The position numbers and the translations under genes were made by a program. The notes under the pieces were generated by a model. It ran no database searches, was not told the origin of the DNA, and was given only the letters and a program-made list of their open reading frames with translations. A stretch of DNA of 64,000 nt from Chloroflexota bacterium. GTDB lineage: Bacteria > Chloroflexota > Ktedonobacteria > Ktedonobacterales > JADMIN01. Where the stretch lies: positions 1 to 64,000 of the forward strand of contig JAJPKE010000010.1 of assembly GCA_021323855.1 (NCBI GenBank), given 5' to 3'. The first letter of the stretch is position 1. Each line of letters starts with the position of its first letter. Positions 25,954 to 35,977 of the stretch are shown piece by piece.

Positions 25954-26120
25954 AAACTCTATCTGTCTGGCTCGCACACTATGGACATCGTGTACTGGCG
26001 TGTAGATGGCTGCGGTGGCGTACAATATTGCTCACAGTCCGTCATTGCGGACGTTGCTTCCATCCTTCAGTTCGTTTCCTGGCTCTCATAACGACCACGC
26101 ATCTATGCGGGAGGCGCTCT

Positions 26121-26972
26121 ATGCCACGTGTCACAACCGATCAGATTCGCCAGATGAAAGCGCGCGGCGAGCGGATTCCGATGCTCACCGCCTATGATTA
26201 TGCCAGCGCCCGTATTCTAGATACAGCCGGTGTGCCGATGTTGCTGGTTGGCGACAGCCTGGGCATGGTGATGCTCGGCCACGATTCCACGCTGCCAGTG
26301 ACGCTCGACGATATCATCCACCACACCAAGAGCGTCGTGCGCGGCAGCGAGCATGCCCTCGTCATCGCCGATATGCCGTTTGGCACGTTCCAGATCAGCC
26401 CGGAAGAGACGATGCGCCAGGCGGTGCGCATCATGAAAGAAGCCGGACCGCAGGCGGTGAAGCTGGAAGGTGGCGTGCGTAGCGCCGCCAGCGTGCGCCT
26501 GTTGACCGAAGCAGGCATTCCTGTCATGGGGCATGTCGGCATGACGCCACAATCGGTGAACGTCTTCGGCGGCTTCAAGGTGCAGGGCAAGACAGAGCAA
26601 GCGGCACGTGCATTGCTGGCCGATGTCGCGGCTCTGGAAGAGGCTGGCGCCTTCGCGGTGGTGTTGGAGCTGGTGCCAGCGGAACTGGCGAAGCTGGCAA
26701 CGGAACGCGCCACGATTCCGACAATTGGCATTGGCGCCGGTCCTGATTGCGATGGCGAGGTGCAGGTGTTGCACGATATCCTGGGTCTCTTCCCAGACTT
26801 CACGCCGCGCCATACCAAACGCTACGCCGAACTCGGCAAGCTGATGAGCGAGGCCGTCACCACCTACATGAGCGAGGTGCGCGAACGCGCCTTCCCCACC
26901 AAAGAGCAGAGTGCGCATCTGGACGCCGCCGTCATCAAGGCGTTGCGCCGCGAACGCAAGGAGACCGCTTGA
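26121..26972 (+). CDS. panB: 3-methyl-2-oxobutanoate hydroxymethyltransferase
   Basis: First committed step of pantothenate synthesis: adds a hydroxymethyl group from methylene-tetrahydrofolate to 2-oxoisovalerate. Signatures are MLTAYDYASARILD, LLVGDSLGMVMLGHD, ADMPFGTFQ, VKLEGG and GHVGMTPQSVN. The metal ligands (Asp in VGDS and Asp in ADMPF) are present. ATG 26121 has GGGAGG upstream; an earlier in-frame ATG (26028) would add 31 unrelated residues. Length 283 fits the family. panC and panD are not in the window. Confidence 0.95.
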   Translation: MPRVTTDQIRQMKARGERIPMLTAYDYASARILDTAGVPMLLVGDSLGMVMLGHDSTLPVTLDDIIHHTKSVVRGSEHALVIADMPFGTFQISPEETMRQAVRIMKEAGPQAVKLEGGVRSAASVRLLTEAGIPVMGHVGMTPQSVNVFGGFKVQGKTEQAARALLADVAALEEAGAFAVVLELVPAELAKLATERATIPTIGIGAGPDCDGEVQVLHDILGLFPDFTPRHTKRYAELGKLMSEAVTTYMSEVRERAFPTKEQSAHLDAAVIKALRRERKETA

Positions 26973-27158
26973 CAATAGAAATGACCGGAATGGCTATTTG
27001 GCAGGCCGGATGGTCCCTATCTCTAGCCAAGAGTCAGCTTTCTGTGACAGTCTCTAGCATACAACGTTAAAATTGATGAGGCTCCTCCACAGGGATGCCG
27101 AACGGGACGCGATGCAGCAGGCAAATCAGAGGCGAATCAGGCGAGGGACGGTGCATAG

Positions 27159-28256
27159 GTGGAGTCACTGATCGGGCAGCAGCTTGGCGACTACCTCCTT
27201 GAATCTGAGTTGGGTCGTGGTTCCATGGGCGTGGTCTTTCGCGCGCGCCATGTCACGCAGGACAAGCAATATGCCGTCAAGGTGCTGCTCGAAGCGCTGA
27301 GCGCCGACATGTCGTTCGTTACACGCTTCACCCGCGAAGCGCGCATCATCGCCGGATTGCATCACCCCAATATCGTGCGCGTCTACGATGCCGGGCGGCA
27401 TGGTCAGCACCTCTACTTCGTTATGGAATATTTCTCTGGCGTCACTGCCGGCCAGTTGCTCAAAGAGCGTGGCAGGCTCCCCGTCCGGCAAGTCATCGAG
27501 ATTAGCGCGCAAGCTGCCGATGCGCTCGACTATGCCCATACCACCGGGCGGCTCGTTCACCGCGACATCAAGCCGGAGAATCTGCTGGTGGACCGCTGGT
27601 TTCGTGTGAAGATGCTGGATTTCGGGCTGGCGCGCGTCGAAGGATTGGATAGCATCACGCGCGTCGGCACGGTCGTTGGCAGCCTCTATTATGTCGCGCC
27701 GGAGCAACTGCTCAACCACAAGCTGGATGGGCGCACGGATATTTATGCGCTTGGTGTGAGCATGTATGAGATGCTTACCGGGCAGCGACCTTATCGTGGC
27801 CAGACGCTCACCGAGATGAGCCGCGCCATTATCTCCGCCGTCGCTGTGCCGCCGCACCAGATCGAACCCTCTGTGCCGCCGGAATTGGAGCGCATCATCA
27901 GCAAAGCGATGGCGCGCGACCTCGCGGAACGTTATGCCCGCGCCAGCGAACTCTATATTGATCTGCGCGCCTTGCAAAGTACCCTCGATCCCGGCAACAA
28001 TCCAGGTGGGCAGGCAGCAGCAAGTCAGACGCCAGGGGCATCGCGGTCTATGCCGCTCGCCACTCTCCAGCATGGCCAGCAGGCAGCCACGCAGCCTCCG
28101 GCCACCGCCGCGCTGCAACAGGCGCCGCAGACCTTCACCGAACACCGCACCTTGCGGACGGTGCTACGCCCGATGACGCTGGAGCCGGCCCCGCCCGAAT
28201 CGCAGCGCGAACAGCTGCCATCGCATCCACTGCTGCCTCCTCACCAGGACCGCTAA
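27159..28256 (+). CDS. Cytoplasmic Ser/Thr protein kinase (PknB type)
   Basis: A complete Hanks-type kinase domain fills about residues 10-270: ELGRGSMGVVFRAR, Lys in YAVKVLLE, HRDIKPENLLV and MLDFGLAR, with the APEQLLN substrate segment. The remaining 95 residues are a Gln/Pro/Ala-rich tail with no membrane helix. The GTG at 27159 has GAGGGA about 14 bases upstream, so the start is fairly safe. The substrate is not indicated by the neighbours. It is convergent with the gene at 28276. Confidence 0.9.
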   Translation: MESLIGQQLGDYLLESELGRGSMGVVFRARHVTQDKQYAVKVLLEALSADMSFVTRFTREARIIAGLHHPNIVRVYDAGRHGQHLYFVMEYFSGVTAGQLLKERGRLPVRQVIEISAQAADALDYAHTTGRLVHRDIKPENLLVDRWFRVKMLDFGLARVEGLDSITRVGTVVGSLYYVAPEQLLNHKLDGRTDIYALGVSMYEMLTGQRPYRGQTLTEMSRAIISAVAVPPHQIEPSVPPELERIISKAMARDLAERYARASELYIDLRALQSTLDPGNNPGGQAAASQTPGASRSMPLATLQHGQQAATQPPATAALQQAPQTFTEHRTLRTVLRPMTLEPAPPESQREQLPSHPLLPPHQDR

Positions 28257-28275
28257 ATCATCCTTTCGATACGGC

Positions 28276-29148
28276 TTATCCAGGCGCTTGCGAGCTGTCT
28301 TCGGCCATTTCGACGGCGGAGGTGATGACGGGCGGATTGGCGAGGTCGCTATGGCGCGGATTGTTCCAGGCCATTGACATCAGCGTCGTTGCGCTGGTGA
28401 TAACCTGCTGCGCATAGGGCGGCTGTGGCAGCGTCGGCGTCGCCACACGTGCTGTGCGATTGCCTGGCTGATCTGCGCGGGCATCCATCACTGTGATGCC
28501 CAGCGCATTCATCACTTGCATGTTGCGTTGCGCCAGCAGTGGATGGGGCTTGTAGGAGTAGAGCGGCGTCTCCAGGTCAGCGAGCTGGCGCGTGATCTGT
28601 TCCGGCGTATGTTTGAAACGCCTGCATGCCGCGCGGACCTCTTTGAGCAGAGCGGCATCGTCCAACGCGAAGATCGCATCGAGCGCGTACATGAGATGCA
28701 GGCCGCGATTGAGCAGCACGCCGCGCCCATGCCTCAGCCGCTGCGCCAGCGCAGCGTTGCCATTCATTTGGGCCTCGCTGATCTGGCGGGTCAGGTCGGC
28801 GAACGGCAGATTATCTAGCTTGCGGTGCAGAAAGGCAATGACAGCGGGCGTATCGCCGTTTTGCCAGTCGCGCAGCAGTTCCAGACAATATTTTCCCTCA
28901 TAGCGCCCCATTGTCTGCGGTACGCTCAACAGATCGTCTTTGCACTCGCAGACCCAGAGCGCATGCAGATAGCGCACGGAATCGGCCACCGGAATGACCG
29001 CCAGCCGCCGTTGCCCATGCACCTCTTCTTTGAAGCGAAAACAGGCGCGGAACTCGTTCTCAATGCGTGCAAACGCCGCCAGCTTTTCCTCGACTAATTT
29101 GTCACTCGCCCGTCCGCTCTGCGTTTTGGTGTTCCTCCGAATTGCCAT
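28276..29148 (-). CDS. Protein of unknown function
   Basis: The protein from ATG 29148 (AGAGGG upstream) is 290 residues, mostly helical and basic-acidic mixed, with a Cys pair in WVCECKDD near residue 70 and a segment FLHRKLDNLPFADLTRQ. An upstream in-frame start at 29292 would add a hydrophobic stretch but has no supported site. I do not recognise a family. It is convergent with the kinase at 27159 and lies downstream of the DUF1501/DUF1800 pair after a terminator. Confidence 0.6.
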   Translation of the reverse strand: MAIRRNTKTQSGRASDKLVEEKLAAFARIENEFRACFRFKEEVHGQRRLAVIPVADSVRYLHALWVCECKDDLLSVPQTMGRYEGKYCLELLRDWQNGDTPAVIAFLHRKLDNLPFADLTRQISEAQMNGNAALAQRLRHGRGVLLNRGLHLMYALDAIFALDDAALLKEVRAACRRFKHTPEQITRQLADLETPLYSYKPHPLLAQRNMQVMNALGITVMDARADQPGNRTARVATPTLPQPPYAQQVITSATTLMSMAWNNPRHSDLANPPVITSAVEMAEDSSQAPG

Positions 29149-29265
29149 ATCCGCATCCCTCTTTCTCGCTCGCCGGTGGCGATGATGAGATGAAAGACTT
29201 CCTGAACAGTGAGATATCAGCAGCACCAGCAGCACAATATGTACCGCTTGGAGCAGGTCAAATCG

Positions 29266-29303
29266 GCAAAAAGTATCCCCTCCCTGCTGCATCAGAGAGG
29301 GGA
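29266..29303 (-). terminator. Intrinsic terminator of the DUF1800-DUF1501 pair
   Basis: On the minus strand TCCCCTC and GAGGGGA form a 7-bp stem with a 14-base loop, followed by TACTTTTTGC. It lies about 60 bases past the DUF1501 stop. The stem plus T-tract is a normal Rho-independent terminator. Confidence 0.65.
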
Positions 29304-29365
29304 ATGAGAGGGAATATGCGCAGTGTTCATGCCACTGGCCGAAGTGATACTACGTTAGTCAGGAT

Positions 29366-30658
29366 TCAGGCCGATGGCGCCAGGAACTTCTGGTCGCCGA
29401 AGTCGCCGCCAAGCACGGCAGAAGATGGCGCGCCAAGCCAGTTATCCAGCACCGTCGCGTAGACCGAACGGAAGTCCGTCGTGAACTTGAGATTACCGGC
29501 GCTATCAAGATTGCTCAAATCAGATGGCTCGCCATAGACGCCGCCTTGCACAGCATTGCCGAGGACGAAGAGTGGCGCCGCCGTGCCGTGATCGGTGCCC
29601 TCGTTGCCGTTCTCCTCGACGCGCCGCCCAAACTCCGACCAGGTCATCACAACAACGTTATCGGCGGCGTTGTGCGCGGTCAGGTCGCCATAGAACGCCG
29701 ACAACCCTTCCGCCAGTTCGGTCAGCAGATCATTCTGAGTTTTCGCCTGATTGGCATGAGTATCAAAGCCGCCGAGTGTTACATAGCCAACGCGCAACCC
29801 CAACCCCTGCACGATGACCTCTGCCAGCACTTGCAAGCCTTTGGCGAAGTTCGTCGTAGGATATTGCACTGCCGGTTTGTAGTTTGAAACCGTCTCTTCG
29901 AGAATCTTCGAGCCATTGACGGCGTTCTGCGCCGTGCCGTTGAGCATATCCAGCAGCGCGGCGTAGGGCGCAGACTGCGGATAAGTATTGTAGAGGCGCA
30001 GCAACGTCTGTATGCGCGCATCGGCTCCCTGCGCGGCGGCTGCGGCAGCAGGATCGGCGGCCAGCTTATACGTCTTAGGGTCGCCCACCACCGGCACATC
30101 CGCGTTGAGCGCACGTAGCGCCGTTGGCAGCGCGCTACCAACAGCCAGCGATTGGAAGGGATGGCCGTCCTTATCCACCAGGCCGGAGACGTACTTACCG
30201 AGCCAGCCGGTTGCGCCCTGGCCGTTGAGGTCGAGCGTCTGCCAGATATCCATGGAGACGAAGTGCGAGAGATTGGGGTTCGGGTAGCCCACGCCCTCCA
30301 CCACCGCCAGCTTATTCGATTGCCAGAAAGGATAGAGCGCCTTCAATGCCGGATTCATACCCACGTTGCCGTCGAGCGTCAACAGTTGCGCCTGTGGAAT
30401 GGCGAGCGTCGGGCGGGCGGAACTGTAGAGACCATAGGCGCTGTCGCTGGCAGGTACGATGGTATTCAGTCCATCATTGCCTCCGGCCATCTGCACGACG
30501 ATCAACGTGCGATTCTGCGCAGCCTGTGCCCAGGTGGCCCCTTCCAGCGCGGCATTGTGTGAGGCGCGTACCGCCCGCGCGAAGATTGGCGGCATAATCA
30601 TGCCCGCACTCACCGCGAGCAGGCCATCTTTAATCATGGCTCTTCGTGAAAGCATCAT
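29366..30658 (-). CDS. DUF1501 family Tat-exported protein
   Basis: The N-terminus carries a twin-arginine signal (SRRAMIKDGLLAVSAG). The mature part has the DUF1501 motifs VVQMAGGNDGLNTIVP, LSHFVSMDIWQT, GFDTHANQ and TWSEFGRRVEENGNEGTDHG. These place it in an alkaline-phosphatase/sulfatase-like superfamily, but no reaction is established for DUF1501. GAGGGA precedes the ATG at 30658. The gene directly follows the DUF1800 gene (16 bases), a pair conserved across many bacteria and probably acting together outside the membrane. Confidence 0.88.
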   Translation of the reverse strand: MMLSRRAMIKDGLLAVSAGMIMPPIFARAVRASHNAALEGATWAQAAQNRTLIVVQMAGGNDGLNTIVPASDSAYGLYSSARPTLAIPQAQLLTLDGNVGMNPALKALYPFWQSNKLAVVEGVGYPNPNLSHFVSMDIWQTLDLNGQGATGWLGKYVSGLVDKDGHPFQSLAVGSALPTALRALNADVPVVGDPKTYKLAADPAAAAAAQGADARIQTLLRLYNTYPQSAPYAALLDMLNGTAQNAVNGSKILEETVSNYKPAVQYPTTNFAKGLQVLAEVIVQGLGLRVGYVTLGGFDTHANQAKTQNDLLTELAEGLSAFYGDLTAHNAADNVVVMTWSEFGRRVEENGNEGTDHGTAAPLFVLGNAVQGGVYGEPSDLSNLDSAGNLKFTTDFRSVYATVLDNWLGAPSSAVLGGDFGDQKFLAPSA

Positions 30659-30674
30659 GGCGATCCCTCGGTTC

Positions 30675-32435
30675 TCAGTTCAGGTGATACTCGGGCATGG
30701 TCATCAAGAGATAGAGCATCTGGCGCACGCTCACCGCCGGAACCGTCGCCCCGCCAGCAAGGGTGAGCGTTGGCCCTTTGCCGGATTGGTTGATGGCGTC
30801 GTAGAGCGCGCTGCGCCGGTCGCTGGTAATGTTGTTGTCGAGCATCGCCGCGACATAGTAATCAGTCAGGTCTTTGGCGCTGCTAATTCCACGCTGGTTG
30901 ATGGTTTGCTGCACTGGCGAGTTGGTTGTCGAACTGGCAGATTGCGTTGCCTGGCGCTTTCCGCCGGTCGCGCCGCCGGTTGCCACCACCACCAGCGTGT
31001 TGATAAGGTTGACGCGCGTCATCCACGTCTGCGTGGAGAGCCACGCGCGGCTGTCCTTATCGCCGTCCCAGCCGGAGACGTTGGGTGGGTCGAACGGCAC
31101 CTGGCCAAGCGCGGTGTACAACCCGCGCAGGGCGTTGCGTTGCAGCGTCGTCTGGATGCCAAGATTGCGAATGGCGCCGGCCAGGAACTCGACGGGACTC
31201 TTGAGCCGCTGGCGATAGGCTTTGTCGCTAATGAAATCCGGCGAGCGCAGCATGGCTTCGACCATTGCGTGGATGCTGTGATTGTTGTGGTTGTAGGCAT
31301 CCACCAGCGGCTGCAAGACGCTATCGTTCGGATTCACCGGATATGCGAAGAAGCTCCACATGCGCCAGGCGATGTGATAGGGCGCTGCAGGATGGGCGCA
31401 AACGATCCTGACGACATCATCCAGCCCCAGGTTGCCGGTATGCCCCAGGTAGGTAACGGTGCCGTTGTAATGGCGATGCGGCAAGTACACGCCTTTGCCG
31501 CCTTCGATGGCCCAGCCGGTCAGCGCCAGCGCACCCTGGTGTACGTCGTCCTGCGTGTAGTTGGGCTGCCCTTGCGGATTGACCACACCGAGCGTGAAGA
31601 GTTCCATCAGTTCGCGCGCATAATTCTCATTTGGCAGACGTCCGGTGCTGCGCGCGCCATCCAGATAGACCAGCATCGCCGGGTCTGTGGAGATGGCGTG
31701 AATGAGGTCATCGAAGCGACCAAGACAGTTCTGGCGTAACACCTGATTTTGTTGCGCCAGATACGGCGGCATCGCCTTGCCCCCTTTGTCCAATCCGCTG
31801 ACCAGCACGCCATGCCAGAACATCGTCATCTTCTCTTCGAGTGGATGTTTACTGTACAGCATGCGGATGGTGAACCAGTGGATCAGGTCCTCCGGCCTGC
31901 TAAAATCGTAGTTCAGACTGTTGATGAGATTATCCAGATCGCTGTTGGGGATGCTCGAATAGTTGAGCAGGCGATCTATCGTACCGGAGACACCAGCATT
32001 GATATAGTCGCCAAAGTCATTAGGCCAGGGACCTAAGCCTGCGCGGCGTATGAGGTGTGCAACCTGTTGCGCGTCTGAGGCGAAGACATTGGCAGGACCC
32101 GATGAGGATGCACGATTGCTGAGGAAAAAGCCCAGTCCGGCGCCAAGCGCGCCAATGCCAACCGCTCCCGCGCCTGCGCCGATCAACACCGCACGGCGCG
32201 AAATGCCTTTGGGCTTTTGTGGCTGTGGTGGGGCGGTGAGAACCGGTGGCACCGTTGGTGGTTCCCAATAGTGCTGATTTCCTAGTGGGGCGGCTGCTTG
32301 CCGCTGCCATTCACTTGTCTGTCCCAGCGGTTGGGTCGGCTCCTGCCCCTGCGCATAAGGCGGTGCAGACTGTTGCGCGGTTGGTTGTTCCCACGGCAAG
32401 CGCCCGGATGTTCCTGTCGACTCATTATTCTTCAT
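30675..32435 (-). CDS. DUF1800 family exported protein
   Basis: DUF1800 proteins are large secreted helical proteins of unknown activity that travel with DUF1501. Visible family segments are HLIRRAGLGPWP, LFWHGVLVS-type sequence near residue 205, ENYARELMELFTLG, and PPNVSGWDG. A Gln/Pro-rich stretch of about 78 residues precedes the twin arginine (SRRAVLIGAGAG at 79-90) and a hydrophobic helix, so the signal is unusually far from the start. It may be a Tat signal anchor. Length 586. First gene of the pair. Confidence 0.87.
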   Translation of the reverse strand: MKNNESTGTSGRLPWEQPTAQQSAPPYAQGQEPTQPLGQTSEWQRQAAAPLGNQHYWEPPTVPPVLTAPPQPQKPKGISRRAVLIGAGAGAVGIGALGAGLGFFLSNRASSSGPANVFASDAQQVAHLIRRAGLGPWPNDFGDYINAGVSGTIDRLLNYSSIPNSDLDNLINSLNYDFSRPEDLIHWFTIRMLYSKHPLEEKMTMFWHGVLVSGLDKGGKAMPPYLAQQNQVLRQNCLGRFDDLIHAISTDPAMLVYLDGARSTGRLPNENYARELMELFTLGVVNPQGQPNYTQDDVHQGALALTGWAIEGGKGVYLPHRHYNGTVTYLGHTGNLGLDDVVRIVCAHPAAPYHIAWRMWSFFAYPVNPNDSVLQPLVDAYNHNNHSIHAMVEAMLRSPDFISDKAYRQRLKSPVEFLAGAIRNLGIQTTLQRNALRGLYTALGQVPFDPPNVSGWDGDKDSRAWLSTQTWMTRVNLINTLVVVATGGATGGKRQATQSASSTTNSPVQQTINQRGISSAKDLTDYYVAAMLDNNITSDRRSALYDAINQSGKGPTLTLAGGATVPAVSVRQMLYLLMTMPEYHLN

Positions 32436-32579
32436 ACGCTATTCCTCATGCCACTGTGCGTACGCATCGTGTGTGCGGTCGTCGGTACCCTCTATGATGC
32501 GCCGGTTGGCTTAGGAATGGCTGAAAAATAGGTAAAATTTCGAGAAGTATCCTGCGGAATGCAGTGGATATCAGGCGCG

Positions 32580-33158
32580 TTACGAGGCTTCTTCGAGTAC
32601 CTTACGCATGATGATCTGCGTCTGGCTGAAGCCTTTGTGCTGGTAGAAACTGATGGCGCGTTCGTTGCTGGCGGTCACGTAGAGTTGCACGACCGGTTGG
32701 TGGATGCTGTTTGCCCATTCGCAGGCCTGGCCTAGTAGCGCCTCAGCGAGTCCACGTCCGCGCCAGCGGTCTTCCACATACAGCCCTTCCACCTCAACCC
32801 ATTCGTGGTAGTACCACATGCCGGAATCGGCGTGAATCGTGGCTAAAACGAAGCCGCATGGCCTGTCCGTGTCTGTTTCGTAGGCGATGAGAGCCAATAC
32901 CTGTTCGCCGTGAAGCGCCTGCTGGATCGCTTCATCGAAATAGGTTTCCCAGTCCGCCGAGAGCGCAAAGCGCGCATCCAGGCTGGCATTGAAGGAGTGC
33001 AGTTTCTGGAACAGCAGTTTGGCGGCGGCCACATCAGTTTCTTGCAGGTTGTGAATTGTCCATTCCCGCTCATCCGTCGTCATGGGCGCAAACGGCGCAA
33101 GCACCACATTTGCAAGCCGCGTATCAGTGAATTGGTTGATGCTTGTGGTGGTAGCCAT
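32580..33158 (-). CDS. GNAT family N-acetyltransferase
   Basis: The 192-residue protein has the GNAT fold: the acetyl-CoA motif EDRWRGRGLAEALLGQA (RGRGLA, R/Q-x-x-G-x-A type) and a C-terminal VTASNERAISFYQHKGF that is typical of the beta6-alpha4 region. GGGAGGG precedes the ATG at 33158. The substrate cannot be deduced. It stands alone between the DUF1800 gene and a hypothetical protein. Confidence 0.88.
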   Translation of the reverse strand: MATTTSINQFTDTRLANVVLAPFAPMTTDEREWTIHNLQETDVAAAKLLFQKLHSFNASLDARFALSADWETYFDEAIQQALHGEQVLALIAYETDTDRPCGFVLATIHADSGMWYYHEWVEVEGLYVEDRWRGRGLAEALLGQACEWANSIHQPVVQLYVTASNERAISFYQHKGFSQTQIIMRKVLEEAS

Positions 33159-33264
33159 TGTCTATTCCCTCCCGCATCGTTCCAGCGGTTTCATCGTGCT
33201 GAATCATTCCACATCTTGCTGATGACCCATTCTCAGGGGAGGGCGTCAAACTGGATACAATAGA

Positions 33265-33296
33265 GTGCCGATCCGGTAAGATCACCGAACCGGCAC
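33265..33296. terminator. Hairpin downstream of the guaA-linked gene
   Basis: GTGCCG/CGGCAC and CGGT/ACCG form a nested stem with a 3-base symmetric internal loop (33265-33296), about 50 bases past the 33346 stop. Only a weak T-rich sequence follows on the minus strand. Terminator function is likely but not certain. Confidence 0.5.
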
Positions 33297-33345
33297 ACGT
33301 ATTCTGATAATGCGAGGATGCAAATGGTGGAAGATGAATAGCGAG

Positions 33346-34143
33346 TTAATCTTCGGGTTCTGGGGCGCTGACCTGCTCAATGCGCCGCCTGGTTTGCAGC
33401 GCAGCGTGCGCCTGTCCCTGCCAGATGGCAATCGAACGCGCGGTTGGCGCTTGCGCTTGTCCCTGCGCCAATTCCGCAGCGGTGCCCTCGTCCAGCGGCG
33501 CTAGCATCAGTTGCTGGCCAAACTCGGCGGGAGCTTCCGGCGCGCTGGCAAGCATTGCCAGCCGCTCATTTAGCCACAGGTAATACTCCACCAGTGCGCG
33601 CGCTGGACCGTTGTGCGTCGTCATCTCATCCAGCGACTCGACCAGCGCCTCATAGACTTCGATGGCTGCCTGTTGCTCGGCAAGCGCCAGTTCAAATGGC
33701 GAATCCGTCGCACCGGATACTGAGTCGTCCGGTTCTCTTGATTCGCCGCTCATCTCAGCTTTGCGTCGTTCCAGCAGCAATTGTCCCATCGCCTCGGTTT
33801 CGAGTTGCCGCTGGCGTAGCATCCAGGCACGCAGGCTACGCAAACGCAACTGGTCTGGCGCGCCCGGTGGCAGGTCAATGTCATCGGCGGCCCAACGCGA
33901 TTGCGCCTCCGCACGCGCATCGCGCCTCTGTTGGTCTTCGTCGTCGCCAGGTTCCTCCCAGCGCAGCACGCCGCCCTGCGAGACCCAATGCGCTGGCTCA
34001 CGTTCCTCATGCGTCTGGTGCGTCGCGCCGTTGATGCCACCAGCGCCGTTCTGTGAAGCGGTATCGTTGCCCCACGTCTCGAAGTCGAAGCGATCCCACG
34101 CATCCTGCTGATCTTGTTGGTTGCGGTCGTCGTCATAGCTCAT
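33346..34143 (-). CDS. Hypothetical acidic protein after guaA
   Basis: From ATG 34143 (AGGAAGGA upstream) the protein is about 265 residues: an Asp/Gln/Glu-rich N-terminal 90 residues, then Leu- and Gln-rich helices (AWMLRQRQLETEAMGQLLLE) and no signal or membrane helix. No family is recognised. It begins 23 bases after the guaA stop, so it is probably co-transcribed. The low-complexity composition leaves its reality supported mainly by start signals and spacing. Confidence 0.65.
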   Translation of the reverse strand: MSYDDDRNQQDQQDAWDRFDFETWGNDTASQNGAGGINGATHQTHEEREPAHWVSQGGVLRWEEPGDDEDQQRRDARAEAQSRWAADDIDLPPGAPDQLRLRSLRAWMLRQRQLETEAMGQLLLERRKAEMSGESREPDDSVSGATDSPFELALAEQQAAIEVYEALVESLDEMTTHNGPARALVEYYLWLNERLAMLASAPEAPAEFGQQLMLAPLDEGTAAELAQGQAQAPTARSIAIWQGQAHAALQTRRRIEQVSAPEPED

Positions 34144-34166
34144 ATGCTGGCATTCCTTCCTGTTTG

Positions 34167-35825
34167 CTATTCCCATTCAATGGTTGCCGGAGGTTTGCTG
34201 GTGATGTCGTAGACCACGCGGTTCACCCCAGGCACTTCGTTGACGATGCGGTTGGCGATGCGCGCCAACACCTCATGCGGGAGCCGCGCCCAATCGGCGG
34301 TCATGAAGTCGCCGGTGGTGACGGCGCGTACTGCAACCATATTGGCGTAGGTGCGTCCGTCGCCCATCACGCCGACGCTCTGCAACGGTGTCAGTACGGC
34401 GAACGCCTGCCCGATCTGGCGATAGAGGCCAGCGCGGCGTAGCTCTTCGATGACGATGGTGTCAGCTTGCCGCAGGGTCTCCAGCCGTTCTGGCGTCACT
34501 TCACCAATGATACGAATCGCCAGGCCGGGACCCGGGAACGGATGCCGCCAGACCCACTCCTCCGGGAGACCGAGCGCCGCGCCGACCTCACGCACCTCGT
34601 CTTTGAAGAGATAGCGTAGCGGCTCGACCAACTGAAATGTCATGCCTTCGGGCAGGCCGCCGACATTGTGATGCGTCTTGATTTTCTGCGCGGCGCTGGC
34701 ATCGTGGCTGGTGCTTTCGATGACATCAGGATAGAGCGTGCCCTGCGCCAGAAAGTCTATCGGCTCGCGTTCGCGTAGCTTTTCAGCTTCGGCCTCGAAG
34801 ACGCGCACGAACTCTTCACCGATGATATGGCGCTTCTCCTCTGGGTCCGTCACCCCAGCCAGCCGCCTCAGGAAACGCTCATGCGCATCCACCGCAATCA
34901 GTGGAATATGCAGAAGTGAGCGGAACGTTTCCACCACCTGCTCCGGTTCGCCAGCGCGCATACAGCCGGTATCCACAAAGATGCAGGTGAGGCGCTCACC
35001 GATGGCTCGATGCACCAGCAGCGCCGCCACCGCCGAATCTACGCCACCGGAAAGACCACAGATGACACGCCCCTCGCCAACCTGTGCGCGGATGCGCCCG
35101 ACTGCCTCTTCGATGAAGGCGCTCGAGGTCCAACTGGGCGAGCAGCCGCAGACGCGAAAGAGAAAGTTTTCCAGGAGTTCTTTGCCGCGCGGCGTATGGG
35201 CCACCTCTGGGTGAAACTGGATGCCGATATGCCCTTTGCCGTCGCTCATCGCCGCCAGCGCGCCGCTCTCAGAGCGCGCCACTGCGACAAACCCCGGCGG
35301 AAGCGCGCCGACGCTATCGCCGTGGCTCATCCAGACAGCCAGACCGCTCTCACCATTAGCCTCAATACCGGCAAAGAGCGCGCTCGCCTCACCTCGCGCC
35401 TCATCGGTCAGATGTATCTCGGCGGGGCCGTATTCACGCCGCCCGGTATGTGGCTCAACCTGGCCACCAAGCTGGTATGCTAGCAATTGCATGCCATAGC
35501 AGATGCCCAGCACCGGCAGTTCGCTTTCAAGGATCGCCTGCTCCACATGCCGTGCGTTCGGGTCGTAGACGCTATCCGGCCCGCCGGAGAGAATGACGCC
35601 GCGCGCACCGAGCCGCCGCAGATCATCCAGCGTGGTCGTGGCGGGGAGCAATTCGCAGAAGACATGACACTCACGGACACGCCGTGCGATCAGACGGCTA
35701 TACTGCGAGCCATAGTCCAGAATGGCGATCATCTCGCGTGCGGGCGTCTGCGTCGCATCAGTTGCGGCAGCCGTAGCTATGTGGGTCTCCTGGTCAGCCT
35801 CGGTGGATGAAATGGCTGGGTGCAT
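34167..35825 (-). CDS. guaA: GMP synthase (glutamine-hydrolysing)
   Basis: Converts XMP to GMP. The class I glutaminase domain (catalytic Cys in [11 protein letters not shown], His-Glu in [12 protein letters not shown]) is followed by the ATP-pyrophosphatase domain ([15 protein letters not shown]) and the C-terminal dimerisation domain ending in KPPATIEWE. Homology proper starts at [13 protein letters not shown] 35825 is chosen because a GAGG lies about 10 bases upstream; ATGs at 35867 and 35732 are alternatives. The short Ala/Thr-rich N-terminal extension is unusual. Gene is followed by the acidic hypothetical gene. Confidence 0.94.
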   Translation of the reverse strand: MHPAISSTEADQETHIATAAATDATQTPAREMIAILDYGSQYSRLIARRVRECHVFCELLPATTTLDDLRRLGARGVILSGGPDSVYDPNARHVEQAILESELPVLGICYGMQLLAYQLGGQVEPHTGRREYGPAEIHLTDEARGEASALFAGIEANGESGLAVWMSHGDSVGALPPGFVAVARSESGALAAMSDGKGHIGIQFHPEVAHTPRGKELLENFLFRVCGCSPSWTSSAFIEEAVGRIRAQVGEGRVICGLSGGVDSAVAALLVHRAIGERLTCIFVDTGCMRAGEPEQVVETFRSLLHIPLIAVDAHERFLRRLAGVTDPEEKRHIIGEEFVRVFEAEAEKLREREPIDFLAQGTLYPDVIESTSHDASAAQKIKTHHNVGGLPEGMTFQLVEPLRYLFKDEVREVGAALGLPEEWVWRHPFPGPGLAIRIIGEVTPERLETLRQADTIVIEELRRAGLYRQIGQAFAVLTPLQSVGVMGDGRTYANMVAVRAVTTGDFMTADWARLPHEVLARIANRIVNEVPGVNRVVYDITSKPPATIEWE

Positions 35826-35916
35826 GGCGGGCAAACCTCGCGCCGGGTGTCGGCTCATATCACACATACTGGTATCGTATCAATCCATTATCCGATACTC
35901 AGGCGTGCGCTCGCAA

Positions 35917-35962
35917 GAACCCCACCCTCACGACGAATCACGTTGTGGGGATGGGGTGTTCT
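35917..35962. terminator. Putative hairpin between guaA and the BNR-repeat gene
   Basis: CCCCACCCTCAC (35920-35931) and GTGGGGATGGGG (35945-35956) can pair at 10 of 12 positions, flanked by AA and TT. On the minus strand it follows the BNR gene, 20 bases past its stop, and is followed by TTCTTG. A modest intrinsic terminator is plausible. Confidence 0.45.
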
Positions 35963-35977
35963 CTTGTCAAAGCGTGT

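Noticed and set aside
30459..31739. Plus-strand open frame of 426 codons across the DUF1501/DUF1800 genes
   Set aside because: Antisense to two well-supported genes, no family match by eye.
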